Source of the DNA: Marinobacterium nitratireducens
Lineage (GTDB): Bacteria; Pseudomonadota; Gammaproteobacteria; Pseudomonadales; Balneatricaceae
NCBI RefSeq assembly: GCF_014645375.1
Contig: NZ_BMLT01000007.1
Location: 1 to 64,000, forward strand
Length of the DNA: 64,000 bases
Direction: 5' to 3'
Shown piece after piece: positions 55,440 through 63,604 of the stretch; the stretch's first letter is position 1, and the number at the start of each line of letters is the position of its first letter. The translations under genes and the position numbers were made by a program. Below the pieces are notes generated by a model. It saw only the letters and a program-made list of their open reading frames with translations. It had not been told where the DNA came from and ran no database searches.

Positions 55440-55991
55440 CACGCGCGCCGCAAGTTCGTCGAGTTGCATGTGTCGGGCAAGAGCCAGATCGCTGGCCAGG
55501 CGGTCGAGACGATCAAGCAGCTATACAGGGTTGAGCATGAGGCTCGAGATCTGACAGCCGATGACCGACAGCAACTTCGCCAAGATCGCTCCAAGCCAAT
55601 CATGGATGCGCTACATGAGTGGATGCAGGCTCAGCGGTTGCAAGTACCGGAGGGTACGGCCATCGCCAACGCCCTGGACTACAGTCTGAAACGCTGGGCC
55701 GCGCTGACACGCTACCTGGATGATGGGGCTATCCCAATCGACAACAACCGGGTCGAAAACCTGATCCGGCCTTGGGCACTTGGCCGGAAAAACTGGCTGT
55801 TCGCAGGTTCCTTGCGCAGTGGCCGGCGGGCCGCCGCAATCATGAGCCTGATCCAGTCCGCCAAGCTAAACGGGCATGAACCCTATGCCTATCTGAAAGA
55901 TGTGCTGACCCGGCTACCAACTCATAAGGCCAGCGCCATCGACGAGTTGCTGCCGCATACATGGCAACCGGCGACCTCCGACAAGGCGTGA
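55440..55991 (+). pseudogene. tnpC: IS66 transposase tnpC, 3' part (interrupted)
   Basis: The C-terminal half of the transposase resumes as HARRKFVELH and reaches the normal stop at 55991. It contains the IS66 signature IDNNRVENLIRPWALGRKNW with the catalytic glutamate, and the C-terminal MSLIQSAKLNGHEPYAYL. It has no start codon of its own near the junction; an internal ATG at 55464 would yield only this half. It is in register with the 5' part once the RIT insert is removed. Confidence 0.93.
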
Positions 55992-56006
55992 TCGCCGGAC
56001 GCTTAC

Positions 56007-56014
56007 GAACGCAG
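56007..56014. repeat. 8-bp target-site duplication GAACGCAG (right copy)
   Basis: Identical to 49443-49450 and adjoining the right inverted repeat of the IS66-family element. Confidence 0.9.
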
Positions 56015-56049
56015 GTCGAGAAAGCCAGATTGACTCTCAAATTAAGGGT

Positions 56050-56787
56050 CTAATCACAACCTAGCCGAGCGTACATTGCCTGGCTATCGCTCAGTGCTGG
56101 CAGGACAAAGCTAACTTTTGACTGAATTGTAGTAAGAGTTGCATTCTTGCTGCAATGGTCGTCCTGTAACCCTGAGTCCTGATTCATGACAAAGCCGGCC
56201 GCTTTGCCTGACCCGTCATAGATAATTTTGAAATATCCGCTCGGCACAATAGCGAATTCGTTTGCCCCTATTAGCCCTGGCATGGCGCTTTCGTACAGCG
56301 TGCCTGTGATGCCGAAGAGCGAGTGCCGATAGCTCACCGCAGCGCGGACCGCATCTTCGAGATCCGCCCAAGGTCCCTGATTGAGGTCCTTATCCTGCGG
56401 AGTAATGTTGCTGAGATAGTTGAGTTCCGGCCAGTATCGTGAACCTGCGAACGCCGCGAGAGGAGCCTGGTGGCCCCTGTTAGCTCTGAGTGCGCTTGAG
56501 AAGGCCCCACTGTAGTCTTCTGGTTCGAGAGTCTCATCATCATCGAGCAGCGGATCCGGCCTCCACTCGCGCCCCGGCGATGCGCCGAAATTGACAACGT
56601 CGACCTCATAGGCAACCCAATCGGCGAATTTCGTTGCCGGGTTATTGGACAGAACGTAGATGTGGGCAAACAGAAGATCGTTGCCAACAGGGTTTGACGG
56701 GCAGCCAAGCGGACAATGAACCGACAGGATATCTGCTGATACAGCGGTAGGTAGAAGTATTAGGATAGCGATGGTCGTTCTGTTCAT
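56050..56787 (-). CDS. Secreted DNA/RNA non-specific endonuclease (NUC1 family)
   Basis: A 245-aa exported nuclease with a signal peptide ending near VSA (residue 18). The beta-beta-alpha-metal active site is recognisable: NRGHQAPLAAF (103-113, His106 as general base, with Asn where DRGH is usual), then LNYLSNITPQDKDLNQGPW (122-140) with metal-ligand Asn136. Such enzymes degrade extracellular nucleic acids or act as effectors. It lies just past the IS66 right end. The Asp-to-Asn change in DRGH occurs in some active relatives. A small ORF sits upstream on the same strand. Confidence 0.85.
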   Translation of the reverse strand: MNRTTIAILILLPTAVSADILSVHCPLGCPSNPVGNDLLFAHIYVLSNNPATKFADWVAYEVDVVNFGASPGREWRPDPLLDDDETLEPEDYSGAFSSALRANRGHQAPLAAFAGSRYWPELNYLSNITPQDKDLNQGPWADLEDAVRAAVSYRHSLFGITGTLYESAMPGLIGANEFAIVPSGYFKIIYDGSGKAAGFVMNQDSGLQDDHCSKNATLTTIQSKVSFVLPALSDSQAMYARLGCD

Positions 56788-56831
56788 GGCCAGCTCCTTC
56801 GAAGCTGACCTTGTATCCTCAGTCCGAGGGT

Positions 56832-57050
56832 TCAGGGCACCGTAGATCGCGCCAGCGCCTTCTCAATCAGCATTCCATAATAGTCGCTCACAATCACCTT
56901 CATCAGCGTCCTATGCCTGAAGTGTAGAGAGCTTAGCTGTGTTAGCTCTTGATCGACCCAATTGTCCAGGTTGATGTCTGGCGGGCAAGGGTGATCGGTT
57001 TCAAGCATTGCAGCGAGGCGCTTTACCTCGCGGTAGAGTGGCTGTGACAT
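56832..57050 (-). CDS. Hypothetical small protein upstream of the nuclease
   Basis: A 72-aa soluble, helical protein (MSQPLYREVKRLAAMLETDH at the N-terminus) ending 45 bp before the nuclease start on the same strand. It shows no signal peptide, cysteine pattern or recognised family. Immunity to a periplasmic or secreted nuclease would need a suitably located inhibitor, and nothing visible here supports that. Confidence 0.45.
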   Translation of the reverse strand: MSQPLYREVKRLAAMLETDHPCPPDINLDNWVDQELTQLSSLHFRHRTLMKVIVSDYYGMLIEKALARSTVP

Positions 57051-57399
57051 ATCCGTATCTCCAGTATTGGGCTCGTCCTGAGCCTAAATCAGCATAGCAC
57101 CTAGTCGGCTTTTCTTCCGCAAAGTGCGCTAATGAGTGTCGAAACTAGTCTTTAATAAGATACTTATTGGAAATTCCAGAAATCTCAGAATATATGGTAG
57201 GTACGATAATTCACGATCGTGCTGAACGAATGCAAGATGGCCGCAGACGACCCGAAGCGGACATTCTGCCAGACCTTCACGCGGGTTTCGCCGCAATAGA
57301 ATGTTCAGTTTCTACTGGCGGGCTGGCGTTGAGGCGAGAAATGGTCCAATATCACAGCATTATGGATCAAATGTTGTTAGATACTGGTTAGAAATTAAT
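57051..57399. other. Spacer with no supported gene
   Basis: 349 bp between the 72-aa ORF and the low-G+C gene at 57400. Two overlapping plus-strand frames (57167-57391 and the upstream extension of the 57301 frame) lack family likeness. The region probably carries divergent promoters. Confidence 0.4.
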
Positions 57400-58029
57400 A
57401 TGTCAGACCCAATAGTTCTCTCGATAGCTAAAAGCATCCTGGCTCCGGCTATAAAACTGTTTGGTTTAGTCTTCAAAACAATTCGTCGACCTAGCTTTAC
57501 CTATAAACGCGCCCCAAAGAATCTCTTTGAGCATGTAAAGCCGGGAGTGTCAATTGATAGCGTTAAGGAAATTCTTGGCACACCAAACCAAAAAAGCGAA
57601 AATCAGTATAGATACGTTTTTTCTGACGCCTGTGTGCAGGTAGATTTTAACGATCATTCGTCAGTCAATGCAGTTTCAGTTGGGCTCGCTAATATAAGTT
57701 TTTGGAAGCGGTTTCAGGTTTGGCCAATAAACGACCTTGTACTAGGGAAGACAACCTTCGCTAAAATTATTGATCCGGACGACGAGATACATTTCGATAG
57801 CTCGTCGAAGTTTTATCACTTTTATGTAATCAAAAGCTATGGTTTTCCTGGCTTCTACTGGAATTATGCAGTAGGAGTACTGGAGTGTCCTCGCGTGTCG
57901 ACTGATAAATACCACTGGTCTCCAGAACTAGATCAACGAAGTGAAATACCTCCGAAAATGAAGGTTAACTGGGTATGCGTTACGAACCTAGATGAGCCTC
58001 CTTATTTTAGTTACTTTGGTTTTATTTGA
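57400..58029 (+). CDS. Hypothetical protein (BamE/SmpA-like motif)
   Basis: A 209-aa protein from ATG 57400; the longer frame from 57301 is not supported. A hydrophobic N-terminal helix (about 4-24) may anchor it in the membrane. The segment FEHVKPGVSIDSVKEILGTP resembles the start of BamE/SmpA-type lipid-binding folds. It is rich in aromatic residues and has low G+C. It faintly recalls ETEC_3214-type hypothetical proteins, but I cannot confirm this. Function unknown. Recent acquisition is likely from its base composition. Confidence 0.55.
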   Translation: MSDPIVLSIAKSILAPAIKLFGLVFKTIRRPSFTYKRAPKNLFEHVKPGVSIDSVKEILGTPNQKSENQYRYVFSDACVQVDFNDHSSVNAVSVGLANISFWKRFQVWPINDLVLGKTTFAKIIDPDDEIHFDSSSKFYHFYVIKSYGFPGFYWNYAVGVLECPRVSTDKYHWSPELDQRSEIPPKMKVNWVCVTNLDEPPYFSYFGFI

Positions 58030-58058
58030 TACAAAGAATTCTGATTTCAGGGAGCAAT

Positions 58059-58229
58059 ATGGCTACCTCTAAGTTCATCAATGTTCGCTCTTTGTTGGTA
58101 GTCGTTGGACTAGACAAAGGAATAAAGGTCACTAGAGGAATGAGGGAGATTAAAGGATGTTATAACGGGGGGCATGGCAAACATGAGCGGTTAATGGCGT
58201 GTGTAGTGAATATGCTAGACAAGTTTTAA
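58059..58229 (+). CDS. Possible small basic protein
   Basis: A 56-aa ORF starting at ATG 58059 after a good GGGAG ribosome-binding site, 29 bp past the preceding stop. It is basic and glycine-containing (VVVGLDKGIKVTRGMREIKG). No family is recognised. Position and ribosome-binding site favour translation together with the upstream gene. Confidence 0.35.
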   Translation: MATSKFINVRSLLVVVGLDKGIKVTRGMREIKGCYNGGHGKHERLMACVVNMLDKF

Positions 58230-58300
58230 GCGAAAAATTTAAGGTTATCATATTGGCCTCAATACGCACGCTTCTTCCGGCAACCTATTGCGGTGTATGA

Positions 58301-59068
58301 ATGAGTAACCAACCATCTGAGCATTATAAAAAATGCATCACAGCATTAGATGAAGCTGTTAGGCGTTCCGTTTCTGTATCTCAAGCCTGTGCTGGTATTC
58401 CCTCGCCAACGGGCGCTCATTTTTATGCGTCAGTTTTATTTACATCACTCTGCACTCGAGCAGTTAGCGTTGCGACACTTGCCCCATACAGTCCTTGGTC
58501 TCATAAGCTAATCGAACATTGGGACTATGCATCAATGGCAAGCCTAACGCGCTCTTTATTGGAAATAAGAATCGCTTTTTTCTACTTGTGCATAGAGTCA
58601 TGCTCCGAGGATGAGTGGAATTGTAGATGGAATGTTTTTAATATTCATGACTGCAAAAGTAGAATGCATTTGTTTTCTGAGTTTCCAGAGCCGCCAGAAA
58701 ATATAGCAGGTTTTGAAAAGCAGTTGAATGATCTACGAGAGCGCCTTAGAAAAAATGATTTCTTTATATCCATCCCCGATAATCAGAAAAAACAGTTTTT
58801 AAATGGAAATAAAGCGTATCTCAGCTCACTCGAAGATATCGCAAGTAGAGCAGGTGTCGATTTAAATACGTTTAGGTGGTTGTACAAGTTTCTATCAAGC
58901 CATGTTCATGGTTTTCCCATGTCTTTCTACCGAATGGGAGTACAGGATAGAGGCCGAGGAGTGCTAAGTGATACCGAAGAAAGCTATACATCGTTTTGTC
59001 TATCGTTGGTAGCGTCACTTCTCAATACATCTTGTGATGAGATGAAAAAAAAATTTGGTATAAAATGA
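58301..59068 (+). CDS. DUF5677-like protein of unknown function
   Basis: A 255-aa mostly helical, soluble protein. ASMASLTRSLLEIRIAFFYL and the later WLYKFLSSHVHG are conserved features I associate with DUF5677-type proteins, whose fold is HEPN-like. G+C is low, unlike the backbone and cargo genes. HEPN-type folds are common in defence and toxin systems, but no catalytic RxxxxH motif is clear and no partner is adjacent, so a defence role is speculative. Confidence 0.55.
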   Translation: MSNQPSEHYKKCITALDEAVRRSVSVSQACAGIPSPTGAHFYASVLFTSLCTRAVSVATLAPYSPWSHKLIEHWDYASMASLTRSLLEIRIAFFYLCIESCSEDEWNCRWNVFNIHDCKSRMHLFSEFPEPPENIAGFEKQLNDLRERLRKNDFFISIPDNQKKQFLNGNKAYLSSLEDIASRAGVDLNTFRWLYKFLSSHVHGFPMSFYRMGVQDRGRGVLSDTEESYTSFCLSLVASLLNTSCDEMKKKFGIK

Positions 59069-59177
59069 CATACATGAAATTAAATGTTGCCCAATATGGC
59101 CAAGCAACATCGCTGCGCTAGATGCGCTTGATCTCGCTACGCTCGGCTGCTGGCACCGTTATGTCTGGTTTGTGCCG

Positions 59178-59202
59178 TGGCACGACCTCCCTGGTCGTGC
59201 CA
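59178..59202. terminator. Strong hairpin between convergent genes
   Basis: A ten-pair perfect stem TGGCACGACC / GGTCGTGCCA with a 5-base loop, 10 bp beyond the stop of the integrase gene and 110 bp after the DUF5677-like gene. No T-tract; probably a shared 3' structure for the two convergent transcripts. Confidence 0.55.
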
Positions 59203-59211
59203 GAGTTAATT

Positions 59212-59826
59212 CTATGCCTCAGTTTGCTCAGCTAGCTCTAGCGCGTCATCTACTTCGATACCGAGATACCGTACGGTACTTTCGATCTTGGTATGCCCAA
59301 GAAGGAGCTGAATAGCCCTCAAGTTTCTGGTGCGTTTGTAGATTAAAGCTGCCTTGGTACGTCTGAGCGAGTGAGTACCATACGCTGATCCGTCAAGGCC
59401 GATGCTAGTTATCCATTTTTTCACGATGCGGGCGTACTGCCGAGTGGATATATGTTGCGACCTATGCTTACGACTGCGAAACACGAAATCGTTCAGTTCG
59501 GCGTTCGACTGAGCAAGCCACGCTGAAACCGCATCACGCGTTTGTGTGGTCAACTCAAACTGAACGGGACTGCCGGTCTTCTGTTGAAGCACTTTAGCGC
59601 GAGTTTGAATTACGCTCCCGTGTGCTATGTCAACAACCCGCAGGCGGACAAGATCACAGCCCCTGAGTTTACTGTCGATCGCGAGATTGAACAGCGCAAG
59701 CTCCCGCAGATTGCCAGCCAGTTGAAGGCGAATACGGATCGCCCAGATCTCATGGAGTTGAAGAGGGCGCTTTTGTCCAACCAGCTTGCCTTTGTTCCAC
59801 GCGGTGGCTTTAGATGTAGTGTTCAT
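59212..59826 (-). CDS. Small tyrosine recombinase/integrase
   Basis: A 204-aa integrase lacking a separate N-terminal arm-binding domain. Catalytic residues are all present: Arg55 (DSKLRGCDL), Lys83, His152 and Arg155 (THSLRRTKAAL), His178 (LLGHTKIES) and Tyr187 (VRYLGIEVD). An AGGAGG ribosome-binding site sits before ATG 59826. The open frame extends upstream to 60294 through IS4 remnant sequence only because no stop intervenes; the start at 59826 is clearly the native one. Such small integrases are common in proteobacterial accessory regions. Confidence 0.88.
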   Translation of the reverse strand: MNTTSKATAWNKGKLVGQKRPLQLHEIWAIRIRLQLAGNLRELALFNLAIDSKLRGCDLVRLRVVDIAHGSVIQTRAKVLQQKTGSPVQFELTTQTRDAVSAWLAQSNAELNDFVFRSRKHRSQHISTRQYARIVKKWITSIGLDGSAYGTHSLRRTKAALIYKRTRNLRAIQLLLGHTKIESTVRYLGIEVDDALELAEQTEA

Positions 59827-59879
59827 GGCATACCTCCTAGTTAGGTAGGTGGTATGAAGTGTAGGTAGCAGGTCAGGGC

Positions 59880-60297
59880 AGCACTGTACTGTTCGACCAG
59901 CAGCGAGGTAAATACGGTTTTCAGCTTCCCCTTGCGCCAATAGCTCACCGCGCGCACGGTCCAGGTTGCCGGCAAAGCCGGATTGCGCTTGCGTGCCTGA
60001 GTGAGGCGAGACCTTCATGCGCAGCAGGCGATCATGCTCGCTGTACACCTCTTCCTCCTCAGACACCAGACCTTTGCGCTCCGGGATCAGCCAGTGTCGC
60101 TGTTGTCCCTGCGATGCAAGCCGCAAGAGAAAGTCCACGCCCCAAAAGCCTTTATCAAAGAGGGTAATTGAGTGATCCGGTATCCGAGCGAGAAAGTTAT
60201 CAGCCAGGCGTAGTTCGCTGCGTCGGTAAGGGCTGAGCTGAGCATCCAGAATGACATGTAAACGCACATTCATCAGCGCAACGAGTCGCGTCAAAGG
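59880..60297 (-). pseudogene. IS4-family transposase remnant with frameshift
   Basis: The fragment reads LVALMNVRLHVILDAQLSPY, ADNFLARIPDHSITLFDKGFW, HWLIPERKGLVSEE and on to MKVSP. It then shifts frame and continues QARKRNPALPATWTVRAVSY, KTVFTSLLVEQYSAAL. The shift coincides with a 4-bp duplication, TGAG-TGAG on the plus strand (59998-60005). Both ends of the transposase are missing. In the unshifted frame the remnant reads straight into the integrase gene. Confidence 0.85.
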
Positions 60298-60299
60298 GA

Positions 60300-60430
60300 A
60301 AGATCACCTGCCGCTCGCGCGGGTCAGCCGACTGGTCACTGGTGTCCAGGAGCTTGCGCATCAGGTCGACGTTGTTGCGGATCACGCTGATGGGCGCGCG
60401 CAGTTCGTGGCTGGTGCTGCTCTACCCACC
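60300..60430 (-). pseudogene. Sensor histidine kinase fragment (HisKA)
   Basis: Translating the minus strand gives TSHELRAPISVIRNNVDLMR, the H-box of a HisKA dimerisation domain, followed by KLLDTSDQSADPRERQV. The fragment ends where the IS4 remnant begins. Neither the sensor nor the ATPase domain is present nearby. It is a relic of a gene broken by the IS4 insertion or by later rearrangement. Confidence 0.6.
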
Positions 60431-60656
60431 GACCTGATTTGAACGAAGGTGGATGGACATGGCTTCTGGTTGCCACCCGACATCGAACGTCAGGGGCAGA
60501 TGCGCTTCAAGACCTGTCACTGCTCGCTCAGCCGTTTGACAGGCATGACGCCCGATGGCTATCTCCGGGACGGTTCCTGATGTCACTAGCGGCTTGCATG
60601 GCATATGATCGGGGACCTGTGCACAGCTGCCTTGGACATAATAAGGAGCGCGTTCG

Positions 60657-61097
60657 ATGCTGAAAAGAAGCCGCCGGCTGGAAGTGGAGTGGGGCGATTG
60701 CGACCCAGCGGGAATCGTCTATTTTCCCCGTTATTTCGAGTATTTCAATACATCGACGGAACGAATGTTTGCCTTTGACGGCATGAAGAAAATCGATCTT
60801 TTGCAGCGCTATGATGCGGTCGGATTTCCGATGGTAGAGACGCAATCGAAATTCTTCGAACCGTCGCAATACGGTGACCGGATCCGGATCGACAGTGAGA
60901 TCGTGAAGATCGGCAGAAGCAGCTTTGCAGTATTGCACCGGATCTTCAATGAGACGGGCGAGCTTACTGTCGAGTGCACCGAGAATCGGGTCTGGACCGG
61001 GAAGGACCATGACGGAAAGATCAGGTCGATGCCGTTACCAGCGGACATCGTCGCCCATCTGGAAAGCGATCGACTCATTACGGAATCCTTTGATTAA
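60657..61097 (+). CDS. Acyl-CoA thioesterase, 4-hydroxybenzoyl-CoA thioesterase (hotdog) family
   Basis: A 146-aa cytosolic hotdog-fold thioesterase. The active-site segment WGDCDPAGIVYFPRYFEYF (12-30) carries the catalytic Asp16 of the 4HBT/YbgC class. The ribosome-binding site AAGGAG is at 60645. The substrate may be an aromatic or short acyl-CoA. It stands alone among remnants and is convergent with the sulfatase gene. The family is firm; the substrate is not. Confidence 0.88.
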   Translation: MLKRSRRLEVEWGDCDPAGIVYFPRYFEYFNTSTERMFAFDGMKKIDLLQRYDAVGFPMVETQSKFFEPSQYGDRIRIDSEIVKIGRSSFAVLHRIFNETGELTVECTENRVWTGKDHDGKIRSMPLPADIVAHLESDRLITESFD

Positions 61098-61250
61098 GAA
61101 ACCCATTAACAAGTCCCTATAGTGCTCTGCGGTGCTTGCAGCGCGAACCGGACGCTTTGTTGCAGCTTCTCGACTGGCCAACAGCTTGCCTTCGAAACTG
61201 CGCCGCGATTCTGGCTCACGCTGCAAGCCTTTACAGTATTGAGATGAAAA

Positions 61251-62786
61251 TCATTCTATAACAGGACTTCCACTCTCGAATTCGACCTTGATACCCTTGG
61301 TCGGTAATCCGGTATCATAGTCACGAACCACTGGCGCATAACCGTCGGCGGGACGGGGACGGAATTTACCCATCCACCTCAGGCTGCGTTTGGGTTGCCA
61401 CGGACGGCGCTCCCATTCCGGCCCGCGGAAGGGGTCGCGTTTTTCGTACATCCAGTCGATTAGCCTTTCATGCATCGCATTTCTGATGTCGGCGTGTTCC
61501 TCGGAGTCGATGAGATTATGCATCTCGCTCGGGTCGGTTTTTAGATCGTAAAGCTCGTCGGTACTGAGGAGATTGATCGTCAGCTTATAGTCACCGCTCA
61601 CAATAGCGCGGAGAGGTTTGAAGCCACCAAAACTGTCGTGCTCGATTTCAAATCGATTGAACTCCAGAAATACATCCCAATTCGGCTCCTCTGCATCCTT
61701 ACCAAGCAGCGGCTGCAGGCTTCGTCCATGGAGTATGGGGGGGATATCCGCGCCGGCAAGATCCAGCATGGTGGGCAGAAGATCGATATGGCTTACCGGT
61801 GTGTTGACAACTGTACCGCTCGCCTCGGTTTTAGGCGGCCGAATGATATAGGGAATATGGGTAATCTCTTCGTAACTACAGCTGCCTTTACCCCAGAGTT
61901 GATGTGCTCCCATCATTTCGCCATGGTCTGAGGTGTAGATAATATAGGTATTTTCCGGAGCATAGCGTTCGGCCGCGGCCAGTACTCGGCCGATTTCGTA
62001 ATCTACATAACTGTTGCATCCAAAGTACAACGGGAAACGGACCTTCGACCCTACTTGCTGGGCGCTATCATACTTACATGGAGCGGCTTCTGCCCATTCC
62101 CTCTGATGAGCTGGCTTTCCTGCCAGATCATCGTTGCCGGCCGGACCAATATCGTATTCGAAATCTTTGAATGGTTCGACAAACTCTGGTGGGCACGTAT
62201 AGGGATGATGAGGCTCATCATATGAAAGTACTAACAGAAAAGGGTCAGATCCATCATGGTTCTTAAGGAAGTCTATACCCCGGTCGGAAATACGATGACC
62301 CCAGGTAAAGTCCTCTTTGACATCACGACTTTTCAATTTTTCCAGAGTGTCGCCACCTTTACGCCAGAACGTAATCTCTTCTTCCGTAAGGTTGTCGAGG
62401 TAGTTCTTGCCATCGTACCAATATTCACTCTCCCAGCCCCTACCGACTTCACCGGTTCCAAAATAGTCGTGACCTTCGAGATGCCACTTGCCTACATAGG
62501 GGGTACGATAACCGAGATCCCGAAAGCGCTCGCCCATCGTCTTTACGTTATCACTTAGCGAAAGGTTATTGGTCCATGAACCTGTGCTGTGCGAATAAAT
62601 CCCGGTAAAAATTCCAGCTCGAGCAGGCGTGCACAGTGGGTTAGTCGTATAGCCTCGCTCAAATTTGACACCTTCCTTTGCAAGTCTATCTATGTTTGGC
62701 GTGCGCAGGTTCTGACCACAATACGACCCAACCATGTTCGTGGCCTGGGTGTCGGTCATAATGAAAATAAAATTGGGCTTCGTCAT
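61251..62786 (-). CDS. Sulfatase (formylglycine-dependent arylsulfatase family)
   Basis: A 511-aa sulfatase. The sulfatase signature LCTPARAGIFTG (51-62) holds Cys52, the residue converted to formylglycine by FGE/anaerobic maturases. Asp12 (MTDTQ) and the YTSDHGEMMGAH segment provide calcium ligands. No signal peptide is visible, suggesting a cytoplasmic enzyme. It hydrolyses a sulfate, phosphonate or phosphate ester; the substrate is unknown. No maturase gene is in the window. A palindrome of ACTAACT half-sites lies 32 bp upstream of its start. Confidence 0.9.
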   Translation of the reverse strand: MTKPNFIFIMTDTQATNMVGSYCGQNLRTPNIDRLAKEGVKFERGYTTNPLCTPARAGIFTGIYSHSTGSWTNNLSLSDNVKTMGERFRDLGYRTPYVGKWHLEGHDYFGTGEVGRGWESEYWYDGKNYLDNLTEEEITFWRKGGDTLEKLKSRDVKEDFTWGHRISDRGIDFLKNHDGSDPFLLVLSYDEPHHPYTCPPEFVEPFKDFEYDIGPAGNDDLAGKPAHQREWAEAAPCKYDSAQQVGSKVRFPLYFGCNSYVDYEIGRVLAAAERYAPENTYIIYTSDHGEMMGAHQLWGKGSCSYEEITHIPYIIRPPKTEASGTVVNTPVSHIDLLPTMLDLAGADIPPILHGRSLQPLLGKDAEEPNWDVFLEFNRFEIEHDSFGGFKPLRAIVSGDYKLTINLLSTDELYDLKTDPSEMHNLIDSEEHADIRNAMHERLIDWMYEKRDPFRGPEWERRPWQPKRSLRWMGKFRPRPADGYAPVVRDYDTGLPTKGIKVEFESGSPVIE

Positions 62787-62818
62787 CGGGGAACTCCAGT
62801 TTGCATTCGTCAGTAATA

Positions 62819-62832
62819 ACTAACTAGTTAGT
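62819..62832. promoter_or_regulatory. Palindrome ACTAACTAGTTAGT, candidate operator of the sulfatase gene
   Basis: Perfect 14-bp dyad 32 bp before the sulfatase start. The same half-sites flank a 4-bp centre at 63515-63536 before the solute-binding gene. The shape is typical of TetR-family operators. Confidence 0.55.
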
Positions 62833-63514
62833 GCATTATTATCAGAATCGATCTGTCGTGTCAATTGTTGCCATGTCATCCAGGTAGATCAGCGAAGCGT
62901 CACCTTTACTTTTGGATAGTGTAGATTCCTGAAGCGTTAGAAGCAGGCGGGTTGCTAAAACGGGACAGTATTGGTGGTCACGATGGACTGAGCGTAGGTG
63001 TCCGGTTCCCGCTGCTCGGGCGGCGGGCGGCGGGCGGCGGGTGGCGCCAGACAATCCGAGACGCCGCACTTCGCCCCAGTACACGTCATCAAGCTGGACA
63101 ATACCGCTGATGGGATTGCGGTCGTCGGCGGTATGACATCCCCGGGAGCCGCTTGTGTTCTGCCATCCAGGCGACGTCGTCGTTAACGCCCGTCAAGCAG
63201 CGCTTCAGCTCCATATCCGAGATGACCTGCCGGCCTACGCTGGGTTGGCAGGTGCAGGGCCTGGAGCCAGTTGGTCGGCGGCAGCTTGGTGCAGGCTATA
63301 TGGCGTTGCCATTCGACGTTGCCTGGTACCAGCGGTGCATTGCCGCACGACTCCGCAGGGTAGAGCTTTTGCCTGAACCCTCTTTTTACGATGCCCGCAT
63401 CTTCTGAGATCTTGCATCCATAATTGTGAATGTAGCGTTGGCATGACTACGGCCACTGCTACGGATGATCAAGTAAGGTATTGACATTTCACCATAGGGA
63501 GGGCAACCTATTAG
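62833..63514. other. Divergent spacer with a short tandem repeat
   Basis: 682 bp between the sulfatase and solute-binding-protein promoters. Several frames on both strands are open but none resembles a known protein. The G+C-rich middle may be a decayed gene. A 7-base tandem repeat occurs at 63018-63045. TTGACA at 63481-63486 could be a -35 element for the downstream gene, but no convincing -10 follows. Confidence 0.4.
63018..63045. repeat. Tandem repeat, four copies of GGGCGGC
   Basis: Three exact copies of GGGCGGC and a fourth GGGTGGC run head to tail, in an intergenic G+C-rich stretch. Confidence 0.7.
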
Positions 63515-63536
63515 TAACTAACTGATTAGTTAGTTA
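63515..63536. promoter_or_regulatory. Palindrome with ACTAACT half-sites, candidate operator
   Basis: Arms TAACTAACT and AGTTAGTTA flank GATT, about 70 bp before the solute-binding gene. It is related to the dyad at 62819-62832, so both promoters could answer to one regulator. Confidence 0.55.
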
Positions 63537-63604
63537 GGTCTGGAGCCGGTGGGCGCTTCTACTGGGTTAGATGCTTGGCGATAGCTAATAAGGAGAAGAA
63601 AAGT

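Larger units (their letters stand above)
51334..55441. mobile_element. RIT (recombinase-in-trio) element
   Basis: A 4.1-kb element with imperfect 33-bp inverted repeats, inserted in IS66 tnpC. It carries three tyrosine recombinases on the minus strand with GTGA/ATGA-type overlaps, the defining layout of RIT elements, plus a fourth ORF at their 5' side. GGCGCA is present directly repeated at both junctions. The right end has an extra outer dyad (GCGCCTTATC / GATAAGGCGC, 55411-55440) that the left end lacks. The middle recombinase has a nonsense codon, so the element may be defective. Confidence 0.88.
49451..56006. mobile_element. IS66-family insertion sequence interrupted by a RIT element
   Basis: Terminal inverted repeats GTAAGCGTCCGGCGA-ACCCGCC (49451-49472) and its near-complement ending at 56006 (55985-56006, 20 of 22 matching) bound the element. 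An 8-bp duplication, GAACGCAG, flanks it. Inside are tnpA, tnpB and tnpC in IS66 order, but tnpC is split by a 4.1-kb RIT element. Without that insert the IS would be about 2.45 kb. A GTGTCCAC / GTGGACAC hairpin (49501-49526) precedes tnpA. The intact termini show that the element arrived by transposition. Confidence 0.92.

Noticed and set aside
59085-59165. Integron attC-like sequence after the DUF5677-like gene (ends in GTTATGT)
   Set aside because: A matching inverse core (TAAC-type) and the paired-arm structure could not be found, and no integron integrase is present; the nearby recombinase lacks IntI-specific features.
59212-60294. A single 360-aa transposase-integrase fusion protein
   Set aside because: The native integrase start at 59826 has a strong ribosome-binding site; the upstream half is a frameshifted IS4 remnant starting at a TTG.
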